Made by a program: the position numbers and the translations under genes. Below, in pieces: positions 17,029 to 26,193 of a stretch of 64,000 bases of DNA; positions within the stretch are counted from its first letter, which is position 1, and each line of letters starts with the position of its first letter. The notes below the pieces were generated by a model. The model did not search any database. It saw only the letters and a list, made by a program, of their open reading frames with translations, and had not been told where the DNA came from. The stretch is from an uncultured Tidjanibacter sp. (GTDB lineage: Bacteria > Bacteroidota > Bacteroidia > Bacteroidales > Rikenellaceae). The DNA is taken from the NCBI GenBank assembly GCA_947852905.1, contig CANTVF010000007.1, forward strand, positions 62,001 to 126,000. Direction: 5' to 3'.

Positions 17029-18474
17029 TCAGTTTGCAGCCGGCGCGTGGGCAAGCACCCAGTTGACGGTACGTTGTCCGGAAGCATCGGTTTCGATGGA
17101 CTGTGCGCGGAGCGTACCGTCAGGGCATACGTTCGTGATATATCCTGCCCCTACCCGTATTCCGTAGTTTTCCATAACCCAATCCTGCACAGTACCGAGT
17201 ATGACACCGTTCTCGATATCCACCACCGAACCGTTAGTGGGAAGGTAGCCGTTCGTTACGAATCCTATGCCGTCGTCCGTAGCCGTTCTTGCACTGCCGT
17301 CATGATCCTTGAATTTGAAAACCTGTTTAGTCTCCGTATTCAGGAACGCAGGATACGTGATCCAGCCATTGTCAGTCTCCTCGCGGTATGTACCGGCGAT
17401 ATATTTTCCGTTGGGACTTATGTTGGTAAGCTGGGCTGAAACAGTCATACCGTCAACCTGCGTGGTCTTGGCTATTATACCGTTATGTTCTTTTTCCACC
17501 TCTTCGATCCTGTCACGGCAGCAGTAATCCACCTGATATTTGCCCGATGCATCCTTTTTCCAATATATCATGCCTCTGTCGGTATTATCCCACGTGGAGC
17601 CGTAAAGAACGGAGCCGTCGTGGCTCATGCCGCGTACCATGACACCGGCAAGATAAGGCTTGTTACGATAATTGAGCTCAGGAATGGGCAGCAGTTCGGG
17701 GACTCCGTCCGTCCACAGAGCCGGGTGATATATGGGTCCTTCGTTGGGGTTCGTCTGCATCCAGCCTCCCCACAGACGGCCGTCGGCCGAAACACACTGT
17801 ACATATCCGCCGTTGGGATACTCGTCAGGAACCTGAGGTTTCGCGATGTTACCCTCCAAGTCGATCATGAAACAGCCGCCCATGTGGCCGTCCAAAAAGA
17901 ACGCCTGTCCCTGATCAGTTACAATATAAGGTACCTGCAACAGGAACTGTGCATGCAGGACATCGGAAACTTCGCGCCATTCACCGGTTTCGGTATCTAT
18001 GAAAACGACCGTACTGTACCACGACTCGTCTTCGAGCATATCAGGAATACGCCCAACTATGTAACGCCCGTTAGGTGAAATCACTGCACCCTGATCGAAC
18101 TCTCTGGGATAGTAATATGTCCAGTCGCTGGAGGTATTGGCCAGCTGATATACGTACACCGTCTCATTCGCCTGCCCGCAGGTAATGGTAAGTTCGCCCT
18201 TACGTATTTCAGTGCCGTCGATATTGTCCTGCACGTTGATGACCACGCCGTCGGCGGTCTGCTCAACGATCTCGATCCACGATACGGATGCCTCGGCCTG
18301 CCACTGGCCGGAAGCCTCTATTGCGACGGTCTGCGGCTCGTTGTCCTTGTACTGGAACGAGTAGGTCGTCTCTTCCAAGCGGACGAACTGGATGTCTTCG
18401 TCGATTTTCGCGCAGCCGGCCAACAACATCAGCGATGCCGGTAAAAGGGCTGCGAGTTTGTAAACACTTCTCAT
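17029..18474 (-). CDS. BACON plus propeller-like repeat lipoprotein, copy 1 of the upstream cassette gene
   Basis: 481 residues with the same signal peptide and lipobox (LLAGCAKIDED) as copy 2. After one BACON-like unit (about 30-115) come repeated motifs such as SPNGRYIVGRIPD, SADGRLWGGW, SHDGSVLYGSTWDN, SPNGKYIAGTYREE and CPDGTLRAQS, spaced as in a multi-bladed beta-propeller. The repeats share wording with copy 2, but the text between them differs, as expected if the exposed face is diversifying. It is the first gene of its cassette, with its own promoter box 74 bp upstream. I do not recognise a named family for the propeller part; a surface-anchored binding or sensory protein is the cautious reading. 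Confidence 0.72.
   Translation of the reverse strand: MRSVYKLAALLPASLMLLAGCAKIDEDIQFVRLEETTYSFQYKDNEPQTVAIEASGQWQAEASVSWIEIVEQTADGVVINVQDNIDGTEIRKGELTITCGQANETVYVYQLANTSSDWTYYYPREFDQGAVISPNGRYIVGRIPDMLEDESWYSTVVFIDTETGEWREVSDVLHAQFLLQVPYIVTDQGQAFFLDGHMGGCFMIDLEGNIAKPQVPDEYPNGGYVQCVSADGRLWGGWMQTNPNEGPIYHPALWTDGVPELLPIPELNYRNKPYLAGVMVRGMSHDGSVLYGSTWDNTDRGMIYWKKDASGKYQVDYCCRDRIEEVEKEHNGIIAKTTQVDGMTVSAQLTNISPNGKYIAGTYREETDNGWITYPAFLNTETKQVFKFKDHDGSARTATDDGIGFVTNGYLPTNGSVVDIENGVILGTVQDWVMENYGIRVGAGYITNVCPDGTLRAQSIETDASGQRTVNWVLAHAPAAN
18266..18468. repeat. 203-nt identity block, copy 1 (twin at 14726-14928)
   Basis: Identical to the twin across the signal-peptide and BACON coding region; mismatches bracket it at 18265 and 18469. 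Confidence 0.85.
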
Positions 18475-18547
18475 AATAAGATTAATTTAGTTAACAGTTA
18501 AATAAAAATCATTTCAACTACAAAACATTCACATCGATTCTGTTATT

Positions 18548-18555
18548 CAAAATTA
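18548..18555 (-). promoter_or_regulatory. -7 box (TAATTTTG) of cassette 1
   Basis: TAnnTTTG on the minus strand 73 bp upstream of the ATG at 18474, duplicated in cassette 2. Confidence 0.5.
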
Positions 18556-18778
18556 AGTAAAATACATATTCACAACGTCGGTTACTTGCAACAAATAAAC
18601 TGTAAATGTTATTATACCCGATAAGACAGTAAGCGACCATGCGCCCTGAATACAACCAATAATCAACTATGAATCAATCATTAGCGCATAACATCGAGAC
18701 AAGATTACGACATAGCGCTCAAGGAATGCAACGACACCGAATACGAAAACAGAAGTGTACACAAAAGGTATAAACATG

Positions 18779-18830
18779 AAACGAGGTCTCCTGTTACAAG
18801 TCGGTTGACTTGTAACAGGAGACCTCGTTT
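18779..18830. terminator. Perfect 24-bp stem-loop after the acyl-CoA synthetase gene
   Basis: 24 nt at 18779-18802 are exactly complementary to 18807-18830, with a 4-nt loop, an A-rich foot and a T-rich foot. Bidirectional intrinsic terminator. Confidence 0.8.
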
Positions 18831-18887
18831 ACATCCTATACGTCCTAATACCGCAGACCTATTCTACGGACGGAAGCTACGGTCTCA

Positions 18888-20945
18888 TTATTTCTCTATG
18901 CGTATACGTGCATCGACGGCTACCACATCGTCCTTATTGCCGAGCAGCGGGTTAAGGTCCATCTCGAATATCTCCGGAGCGGTAGCCACCAGCATGGAAA
19001 CACGCACAACGGCTTCCGCAAAACGGTCTTCGTTGACAGGTTCCTGACCGCGAACACCCTGTATTATCTTATAAGAACGCAAGTTGCGTATCATCGCACG
19101 GGCTTCCGGCTCTGCCACCGGCGCCAGCCCTACGTTGACGTCTTTAAGCACTTCTATGAATATACCTCCCAGTCCGCACATCACTATGTGACCGAAAGCC
19201 CCCTCGCGTTTGGCTCCTATGAACACTTCGGTACCGTGCAGCTGCTGCGCGAGCATGACGGCATAGGTATCCTTGATCTTCATCATGCGGTTGAATTCGC
19301 GGACTACCGTCTCCTCGTTGTTCACATTCAGAACGACGCCGCCCACGTCAGACTTATGCACCGGTCCCACGACCTTCATGACGAGCGGGAAACCTATCCG
19401 GCGGGCGAGTTCGAGACACTCCGCCTCATTATCCGCCGTACCCTCCTTGGCGCGGGCTATGCCTGCGGCATCCAGAAGGTCATGTATCTGGTCTGGAGCG
19501 AGGTATCCGTTTCCGGCACGATTCACTACGCTGCGTATACGTTCCACGTCTACGCAAGGGAAACCGGCATCGGCAGCCTGAACGGCAGGCGTATGGTATA
19601 CCTTGGCCAAAGCATTGCCGAACAGCACCTCGTCCGGGAAATAGACTCCGCCCTGCGCAACGAATTCGTCAATCTCGCCCTTAACCCACGTATAGGACGG
19701 GAATACCGGAAATATAGGTTTGCGCGAAGTCTTGATCTTGTCGAGCAAAAGTTTATATACGTCGTATATCGGGAACAGTCCCGGACTGCCGAATATGACG
19801 ACCATGCCGTCTATATTATCGAAATCGTTCTCACAAGCATCGAGTATGTATCCGAGCTGTTCGGCTGTACCTGTAGCGAGAAAGTCTATCGGGTTGCCGA
19901 CAGCCGATCCGGGGAACAGTTTCGTGAGCAACTCCTGCGCCTTGGGACCTTCAAGGTGGGGAATTTCCATCTTGCCGTTAGACAACGCATCGGTAAGCAT
20001 CACGGCAGGGCCTCCGGCATGGGTTATGATAGCTATATTCTTTCCTTGCAGTTCCGGATACATGAATATACCGGCCACGGTGGTCAACTCCTCGCGACCG
20101 CTGCAACGCACTATGCCCGCTTTACGGAAAAGCGCATCGACCGCGATATCCGGACTGGCGAGCGCTCCGGTATGAGACGAAGCCGCACGGCCACCCGCTT
20201 CGGAACTGCCCGACTTGACGGCAGCGATGCGGCATCCCTTGCGCACCAACGACGAAGCGTGACGCAGAAACTTGTCCGGTTTGTTGATACTCTCTATGTA
20301 CAAAAGTTTGATGCGTGAACTGTGTTGCGGATCGAACGACTCGTCGAGATATTCGAGCGCTTCCTCCACACCGATCTGAGCAGAGTTGCCGACAGACCAC
20401 ACGCTATTGAACTTCAAGCCCTTGCGCATACCGTTATCCACGATGAAGATAGCCGTCGCACCCGATCCGGAAATGAAGTCTATACCGTGAGGATCGAGCT
20501 GCGGTACGGGTGAAGTGAACGACCCGTTGTAATTGGTGGTCAACAGTCCGGTGCAGTTAGGGCCTATGAGAGAGCCGCCTACAGAGTCGATTATCTCCAC
20601 TATGCGGCGCTCCAGTTCGGCGCCTTCCTTGTTCTCCTCCCCGAAACCGGCCGACAGTATCACGAAACCGCGCGTTCCCTTCTCCTTGGCAAGTACCTCG
20701 ACGGTGTGCAGGCAGAACTTGGCCGCAATGGCTATGATAGCGCAATCCACCTGCGGAAGATCCTCTACGGCGTGGTACGACACTACGCCCTGCACCTGAT
20801 CGGCCTTGGGATTCACGACATATTTCTGTCCCTTGAACGGACTTTGCACCAGATTGCGAAGAACTGCGCCGCCGGGCTTATAGACGTCGTCCGAGCCGCC
20901 GACCACGACCACGCTCGAAGGATTGAATAGCTTTTCGTTAATCAT
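18888..20945 (-). CDS. Acyl-CoA synthetase, ADP/NDP-forming (acetate-CoA ligase type)
   Basis: About 685 residues from MINEKLFNPSSVVVVGGSDD at 20945; 50 codons of open frame upstream look non-coding. The N-terminal half is the CoA-binding and succinyl-CoA-synthetase-like part (GPNCTGLLTTNYNG near 130, SGSGATAIFIVDNG near 160, SSHTGALASPD near 260 with the phosphorylatable His). The C-terminal part is an ATP-grasp domain (FPLVMKVVGPVHKSDVGGVVLN). Fused alpha-beta enzymes of this kind convert acyl-CoA, ADP and phosphate to acid, CoA and ATP. The next gene upstream on the same strand is an aminotransferase, suggesting ATP gain from amino-acid-derived 2-oxo acids; that link is inference. Confidence 0.88.
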   Translation of the reverse strand: MINEKLFNPSSVVVVGGSDDVYKPGGAVLRNLVQSPFKGQKYVVNPKADQVQGVVSYHAVEDLPQVDCAIIAIAAKFCLHTVEVLAKEKGTRGFVILSAGFGEENKEGAELERRIVEIIDSVGGSLIGPNCTGLLTTNYNGSFTSPVPQLDPHGIDFISGSGATAIFIVDNGMRKGLKFNSVWSVGNSAQIGVEEALEYLDESFDPQHSSRIKLLYIESINKPDKFLRHASSLVRKGCRIAAVKSGSSEAGGRAASSHTGALASPDIAVDALFRKAGIVRCSGREELTTVAGIFMYPELQGKNIAIITHAGGPAVMLTDALSNGKMEIPHLEGPKAQELLTKLFPGSAVGNPIDFLATGTAEQLGYILDACENDFDNIDGMVVIFGSPGLFPIYDVYKLLLDKIKTSRKPIFPVFPSYTWVKGEIDEFVAQGGVYFPDEVLFGNALAKVYHTPAVQAADAGFPCVDVERIRSVVNRAGNGYLAPDQIHDLLDAAGIARAKEGTADNEAECLELARRIGFPLVMKVVGPVHKSDVGGVVLNVNNEETVVREFNRMMKIKDTYAVMLAQQLHGTEVFIGAKREGAFGHIVMCGLGGIFIEVLKDVNVGLAPVAEPEARAMIRNLRSYKIIQGVRGQEPVNEDRFAEAVVRVSMLVATAPEIFEMDLNPLLGNKDDVVAVDARIRIEK

Positions 20946-21104
20946 ATTACAAATATGGCTGATAATATTGTGCCGCACCGCGATGCCACGACATTCTCGC
21001 CGGTCGATTTTCCGCCATGGTAAACCGCTCGCCGCCGCACGGCATATTTTTATATAATGAAACAGGTGCGCCCCTCGACGGAAACGCACCTGCAAAAATA
21101 CGAA

Positions 21105-22454
21105 TTAAAGTTTTATCTTTCCGTAATTCTCGTCGAACAGGCGCAAACGCTCCTCCAGCATATCGAAATGATGCGGCTTGACGGTAGAAGAACAGATGCG
21201 CAATCCCTGCTGCTTGCTGCCCGTAGTGGAAAGAACTATAGCGCTGACGCCGTAATGTAGCAACAGACGCAGCAGCTCGCCGCCCTCTACATCCTTGTAA
21301 CCGACCGTAAAGAAAAATCCGTCGCTCAGCGGCTCTTCGAGGTCATGGTCGTAGACTATATGGAAACCGTTGCGCAGGAAAATATCTTTCAGACGGTTCG
21401 TCCGGCGACCGTACTCTCTGACCTCTTCCACGAAATTGAGATCGCCGTCATTGGCAGCCTTCAGCATGGCTGCCAGAGCATACTGCGGAGTATGCGCCGT
21501 ACCCGACGACAGACAGTAAAGTATGCGCTGGATCATGACAGACCCGAACTTGGCAATGCCGTAACGCGTCTGCAATCCTTCGTACGGACGCGAGAACACC
21601 TTGTCAGATATGGCCATTACGGCTATACGCTGACCGGCATAGCTGAATATCTTGGACGCGCTCATCAGTATCACGAAATTATCGGTATACTTGCCGACGC
21701 TCGGCTGGAAGGGCGGCTGGAACGGCTTGCTCAGATCCTTGCGGAAATCCATGGCCATATATGCGAGGTCTTCGATAACGAGCGTATCGTATTTCGTAGC
21801 CAGCTCGCCTATGGTCTTAAGCTCGCTCTCGTGCAGACACATCCACGTCGGGTTATTCGGATTAGAGTAGAGAATGGCCGCAATGTTTCCTTTCTGCAGA
21901 TAGCTTTCGAGCTTCGGACCGAGTTTCTCGGCACGGTAGCTGTACACGTCGAAATGCTCCTTCTTGACGCCGATAACCTCAGCCTGCAACTTCTGCACCG
22001 AGAAACCGGGGTCTATGAACAGGATCGTATCCTTCTTGCTGTCGAGTTGAGAGCATATGGTAAATGCCGCGAAGGCGCCCTGCATGGACCCTACTGTAGG
22101 GATACAGCACTCCGGACTTACGTCCACATCGACGAAAGCCTTCAGAAAACGCGACGACTCCGTTTTAAGTTCCGGAATACCCGCCATTTCGGGATATATG
22201 GCCGGAACACCGGCATCGAGAGCCTTCTTTTCGGCCTCTACGCCTATAGGGGAAGGCGGCAATCCCGGCACACCCATTTCGAAATGCACGAATTCTTCGC
22301 CCGTCTCCTTTTCGAGGGCCTTTACTATTCCGCCTATCTGCCTGATAGAGCCTTTGTTGAGATCAGTAAGATCGTACTTGTCCATAACCGTTCTGACAAC
22401 GGCCGGATCTATAAGAGTTTGTTTCATTAATCCGATTAATTTTAGATTTTCCAA
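21105..22454 (-). CDS. PLP-dependent aminotransferase, class I/II
   Basis: 449 residues. The fold-type I landmarks are visible: YSNPNNPTWMCLHESELKTI near residue 206, VIEDLAYMAMD near 236 with the PLP-contacting Asp, and SASKIFSYAGQR near 275 with the Schiff-base Lys. An alternative start is the ATG at 22427 (MKQTLIDPAVV), 9 codons later. Known role of the family: transfer of an amino group from an amino acid to a 2-oxo acid in the cytosol. The specific amino acid cannot be named. The gap to the acyl-CoA synthetase (159 bp) has no terminator that I can see, so the two may form one unit for amino acid fermentation. Confidence 0.85.
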   Translation of the reverse strand: MENLKLIGLMKQTLIDPAVVRTVMDKYDLTDLNKGSIRQIGGIVKALEKETGEEFVHFEMGVPGLPPSPIGVEAEKKALDAGVPAIYPEMAGIPELKTESSRFLKAFVDVDVSPECCIPTVGSMQGAFAAFTICSQLDSKKDTILFIDPGFSVQKLQAEVIGVKKEHFDVYSYRAEKLGPKLESYLQKGNIAAILYSNPNNPTWMCLHESELKTIGELATKYDTLVIEDLAYMAMDFRKDLSKPFQPPFQPSVGKYTDNFVILMSASKIFSYAGQRIAVMAISDKVFSRPYEGLQTRYGIAKFGSVMIQRILYCLSSGTAHTPQYALAAMLKAANDGDLNFVEEVREYGRRTNRLKDIFLRNGFHIVYDHDLEEPLSDGFFFTVGYKDVEGGELLRLLLHYGVSAIVLSTTGSKQQGLRICSSTVKPHHFDMLEERLRLFDENYGKIKL

Positions 22455-22578
22455 AAATAATCAAGTTTAATATCAATTCCAAGCGACGACGCCTATTATC
22501 GTTTCGATTCGATCCTAATACGCAGTTTTCAGGTAACGGATTCTAACTTGTGCGATACCCGTTGCAATACCGCAAAAA

Positions 22579-22612
22579 AATATCCGGAGAAAGGGTTCAT
22601 TCTCCGGATATT
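22579..22612 (-). terminator. Terminator of the ruvX-def unit
   Basis: A 13-bp stem (AATATCCGGAGAA and its complement) with an 8-nt loop. On the minus strand a run of seven Ts follows, the classical intrinsic form, 34 bp after the def stop. Confidence 0.8.
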
Positions 22613-22645
22613 CATATGTCATCTTCGACAGACTTTTTCAAACAG

Positions 22646-23200
22646 CTACTTGGTCTGTTTCGTGCGGTAAGAGGCTTCGTACTTACCTTTGGCCATGTTG
22701 TTGAGCTTGTTGCGGATCAACGTCTTGCGAAGCGGAGCGAGACGGTCGGTAAATACCATGCCTTCGATATGGTCGTACTCGTGCTGCACGGCACGGGCAG
22801 GCCACCCTTCAAGTTCCTCCTCGTGTTCCTCGAAATTCTCGTCGAGATACCTTATGGTAATCTTTTCCGGACGATATACGTCCTCATGCAGCCCCGGCAG
22901 TGACAGACACCCCTCGTTCATGAGCACCTCCTCGTCCGACTCGTCCACTATTTCGGGATTGATGAACGCCCTCTTGTAATTGCCCGCCGTAGGATCGTAC
23001 TGCGCGAATGGAGACGTGTCCACAACGAACAGCCGCAATGACTTTCCGATCTGCGGTGCGGCGAGTCCCACCCCTTCGGAAGCGTACATGGTATCGAACA
23101 TGTCCGCCACGAGCTTTTTCAGATCGGGAAAATCAGGTGTTATATCTTCGCACTCTTTGCGAAGTACGGGCGAGCCGTATATGTAAATAGGATATATCAT
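22646..23200 (-). CDS. def: Peptide deformylase
   Basis: 184 residues with all three family motifs: GVGLAAPQIG near residue 43, EGCLSLPG near 95 (metal-ligand Cys) and QHEYDHIEG near 138 (two metal-ligand His and the catalytic Glu). It removes the formyl group from the initiator Met of nascent proteins; essential cytosolic metalloenzyme. It is downstream of ruvX on the same strand after a 95-bp gap, a pairing common in Bacteroidetes. A strong terminator follows. Confidence 0.97.
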   Translation of the reverse strand: MIYPIYIYGSPVLRKECEDITPDFPDLKKLVADMFDTMYASEGVGLAAPQIGKSLRLFVVDTSPFAQYDPTAGNYKRAFINPEIVDESDEEVLMNEGCLSLPGLHEDVYRPEKITIRYLDENFEEHEEELEGWPARAVQHEYDHIEGMVFTDRLAPLRKTLIRNKLNNMAKGKYEASYRTKQTK

Positions 23201-23295
23201 TTTCTCCGCTATTTAAGACGGCCGCTGCACGACCGCCGTTATCGTTTCAATCAAATTGTTTCGTACAATAATATTATAACGCTGTGGACAGACCT

Positions 23296-23727
23296 TTATT
23301 TCATCCCGGCATACATTCGGCTCTCCATGAAATCCTGCAACAATATCGTCGCGCTGATCCGGTCGACAACCGCCTTGTCGCGACGCTGCATCTTTTTCAT
23401 GCCCCCGTCAATCATGGCCCTGTGCGCGAGCACCGATGTAAAACGCTCGTCGAACATAACCACCCGCACGCCCTCTCCGAGCACTTTGCCGAGTTTCGCC
23501 GCAAGACCACGGGCTGCGGCGAACGTGTCGCTCGGCGAGCCGTCGGTACGCACGGGACTGCCCACGACCACGATATCCACCGTTTCCCGGCCGCAATAGC
23601 GCACCACCCAATCGACGAGTTCGTGCGTCGGCACGGTCTCCAGCCCACCGGCAATGATCCGTTGCGGATCGCTCACCGCTATGCCGGTACGCTTGGTACC
23701 GTAATCTATCGCCATTATTCTGCCCAT
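23296..23727 (-). CDS. ruvX: Putative pre-16S rRNA nuclease / Holliday-junction-resolvase-like protein (YqgF)
   Basis: 143 residues from the start at 23727 (MGRIMAIDYGTKRTGIAVSD), matching the usual family length of about 140; the frame extends 45 codons further upstream with no family resemblance. The RNase H-like acidic residues lie in AIDYGTKRTG, DIVVVGSPVRTDG, FDERFTSVLA and KAVVDRISA. Known role: YqgF processes the 5' end of 16S rRNA; older annotations call it a resolvase. Cytosolic. It precedes def in a short unit. Confidence 0.93.
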   Translation of the reverse strand: MGRIMAIDYGTKRTGIAVSDPQRIIAGGLETVPTHELVDWVVRYCGRETVDIVVVGSPVRTDGSPSDTFAAARGLAAKLGKVLGEGVRVVMFDERFTSVLAHRAMIDGGMKKMQRRDKAVVDRISATILLQDFMESRMYAGMK

Positions 23728-23958
23728 CCGCCTCCTGTCGCGGCAAATATTTCCGTTGCCGTAACGACTGCAAAGGTAAAGTTTTAACCCCGGATTTAAA
23801 ACTTTTCGATATCGTTCCGGCAAAAATATCCGTTTTCGCCCGCCCCGAAAGGCCTGTCCCAACTATACGCAGACGGTCACGCATAAGCGGACCGGTACGG
23901 AATTATGGCAAATACACCGAATTATAACGGTTTTACACAAAAAATGCAGTTAAATTTA

Positions 23959-23966
23959 TATCTTTG
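23959..23966 (+). promoter_or_regulatory. -7 box (TATCTTTG) for glyS
   Basis: Exact common form of the Bacteroidetes -7 box, 82 bp before the glyS ATG. Confidence 0.5.
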
Positions 23967-24048
23967 TGGGTTGACAGCAAGCATAAATTTCAAAACATTT
24001 TTCTGCTCAAAGCACTGGTAAGGAAACAATAATAATACGACATAAAAG

Positions 24049-25590
24049 ATGACACAGGAAGAACTTTTCAAGAAACTCATAGCGCATTCCAAAGAATACG
24101 GCTTCATATTCCCATCCAGCGAAATATACGACGGACTGAGCGCCGTGTACGACTACGGCCAGCTCGGCGTAGAACTGAAGAATAACATAAAGCGTTACTG
24201 GTGGGATGCCATGACGCGTGTCAACGACAATATCGTCGGCATAGACGCAGCCATATTCATGCATCCGCGCACATGGGAGGCTTCCGGACACGTGGGTGCT
24301 TTCAACGATCCTTTGATCGACAACAAGGACTCGAAAAAACGTTACCGCGCCGACGTGCTGCTGGAAGACTGGATAGCCAAACAGGACGAAAAAATCGAAA
24401 AGGAGATAGAGAAGGGTCGCAAACGTTTCAAGGACAGTTTCGACGAGGCGCAGTTCCGCGCAACCAATGCCCGCGTACTCGAAATCACGGCCAAACGCAA
24501 CGAGGTACACGAACGCATGACCGAAGCTCTGAACGCCAACGACCTCGAAGGCCTTCGCCAGATAATTCTCGACTGCGAGATAGTGTGCCCCATATCCGGC
24601 ACGCGCAACTGGACGGAAGTGCGCCAGTTCAACCTCATGTTCGACACCAAGATAGGTTCCGTAGCCGAAGGCGCCAACACCATATACCTGCGTCCGGAAA
24701 CGGCACAAGGCATATTCGTAAACTTTCTCAACGTCCAGAAAACGGGCCGCATGAAGATACCGTTCGGAATAGCCCAGATAGGCAAGGCGTTCCGCAACGA
24801 AATAGTGGCGCGCCAGTTCATATTCCGCATGAGGGAGTTCGAACAGATGGAGATGCAGTTCTTCGTGCGTCCGGGAGAAGAACTCAAATGGTACGAGAAA
24901 TGGAAAGCCACGCGCATGAGCTGGCACCGCGCACTCGGCTTCGGCGACGACAACTACCGTTTCCACGACCACGAGAAACTCGCCCACTACGCCAATGCTG
25001 CAGCAGACGTGGAATTCCGCTTTCCGTTCGGATTCAAGGAGGTGGAGGGTATACATTCGCGCACCGATTTCGACCTGCGCCGACACGAAGAGTTCTCCGG
25101 TAAAAAAATACGCTACTACGATCCCGAAACCGGCGAAAGCTACATACCTTATGTCATAGAGACCTCCATAGGCGTAGACCGCATGGTACTTCAGGTACTC
25201 TCGGCCGCATACAAGGAGGAAAAACTCGAGAACGGCGAGGAACGCACCGTTCTCTCCATACCGGCGCCGCTGGCACCTGTCAAGGCTGCCGTACTGCCTC
25301 TGGTAAAGAAAGACGGTCTGCCCGAAATAGCTCACCGCATAAAAGACATGCTCAAATACGACTATAACATACAGTACGACGAAAAAGACAGTATCGGAAA
25401 ACGTTACCGCCGTCAGGACGCTATCGGCACCCCGTTCTGTATCACGGTAGACCACCAGACCGCCGAAGACGGTACCGTTACGGTACGCGAACGCGACACC
25501 ATGGAACAGGTGCGCGTACACATGGACGATCTGCACACGATGATAGAACGCAACGCGGGATTGCGCGGCCTGCTCGACAAGCTACAATAA
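24049..25590 (+). CDS. glyS: Glycyl-tRNA synthetase (alpha2 type)
   Basis: 513 residues, the single-chain class II enzyme rather than the alpha2-beta2 form. Landmarks: YGFIFPSSEIYDGL near residue 17, LRPETAQGIFVNF near 224, QIGKAFRNEI near 248, and SIGVDRMVL near 372 as motif 3. The anticodon-binding domain occupies the C-terminal ~120 residues. It attaches glycine to tRNA-Gly using ATP. It is divergent from the ruvX-def pair and followed by coaD after 133 bp. Confidence 0.97.
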   Translation: MTQEELFKKLIAHSKEYGFIFPSSEIYDGLSAVYDYGQLGVELKNNIKRYWWDAMTRVNDNIVGIDAAIFMHPRTWEASGHVGAFNDPLIDNKDSKKRYRADVLLEDWIAKQDEKIEKEIEKGRKRFKDSFDEAQFRATNARVLEITAKRNEVHERMTEALNANDLEGLRQIILDCEIVCPISGTRNWTEVRQFNLMFDTKIGSVAEGANTIYLRPETAQGIFVNFLNVQKTGRMKIPFGIAQIGKAFRNEIVARQFIFRMREFEQMEMQFFVRPGEELKWYEKWKATRMSWHRALGFGDDNYRFHDHEKLAHYANAAADVEFRFPFGFKEVEGIHSRTDFDLRRHEEFSGKKIRYYDPETGESYIPYVIETSIGVDRMVLQVLSAAYKEEKLENGEERTVLSIPAPLAPVKAAVLPLVKKDGLPEIAHRIKDMLKYDYNIQYDEKDSIGKRYRRQDAIGTPFCITVDHQTAEDGTVTVRERDTMEQVRVHMDDLHTMIERNAGLRGLLDKLQ

Positions 25591-25723
25591 AACCGCATAC
25601 GGCATGTAACCGCACGACACAACGCGCCCCGGCGACAGGAGTACCGATTCCGTACTGCTCCGAGCGGGACCGTAGTGGAGTCGCGTAGCACGTAACGCAG
25701 ATAACTCATACCAAGCACGAACA

Positions 25724-26191
25724 ATGAAAAAAGCGCTTTTCCCCGGTTCCTTCGATCCGTTCACTCTCGGTCATCAGGCAATAGTGGAAGACGGACTGAA
25801 AATATTCGACCGCATAGTGATAGGTATCGGAGCCAACTCCGAAAAAAGCGGATTGCTCACTGTAGCAAACCGCCGAAGGCTTATAGAAGACCTGTACGGC
25901 GGCCATGACCGTGTGGAAGTGGCCGTCTACGAAGAGTTGACCGGAGAGTTCTGCCGACGCATAGGCGCACAATTCCTTCTGAGGGGAATGCGCAACACGG
26001 TGGATTACGAATACGAACGCAACATGATGATCGTCAACCAACAGCTGTTCCCCGAAATAACCACCGTACTGCTGTTCACCCCGCCGCGCTATGTAGCAGT
26101 ATCGTCGAGCATAATACGCGAAATAATACAATTCGGCGGCGATCCGAGAGAGTTGATGCCGGACAATATAGACATAAAGAACTATCTATAG
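25724..26191 (+). CDS. coaD: Phosphopantetheine adenylyltransferase
   Basis: 155 residues, normal length. The nucleotidyltransferase motif is FPGSFDPFTLGHQ at residues 5-17, with the T/HxxH signature. RGMRNTVDYEYERNM near 87 and the PPRYVAVSSSIIRE segment near 124 are family-typical. It makes dephospho-CoA from 4'-phosphopantetheine and ATP, the penultimate step of coenzyme A synthesis; cytosolic hexamer in the family. Its stop lies 2 bp before lpxD, so the two are translationally close. Confidence 0.96.
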   Translation: MKKALFPGSFDPFTLGHQAIVEDGLKIFDRIVIGIGANSEKSGLLTVANRRRLIEDLYGGHDRVEVAVYEELTGEFCRRIGAQFLLRGMRNTVDYEYERNMMIVNQQLFPEITTVLLFTPPRYVAVSSSIIREIIQFGGDPRELMPDNIDIKNYL

Positions 26192-26193
26192 AC

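Larger units (their letters stand above)
18475..18887. other. Gap upstream of cassette 1
   Basis: Contains the cassette-1 promoter box and the terminator of the acyl-CoA synthetase gene. The middle ~180 bp shows no coding frame or RNA that I recognise. Confidence 0.5.

Noticed and set aside
23728..23862. N-terminal extension of the RuvX frame
   Set aside because: The family N-terminus begins at MAIDYGT, and the extra 45 residues are Arg-rich and without similarity to anything in the family.
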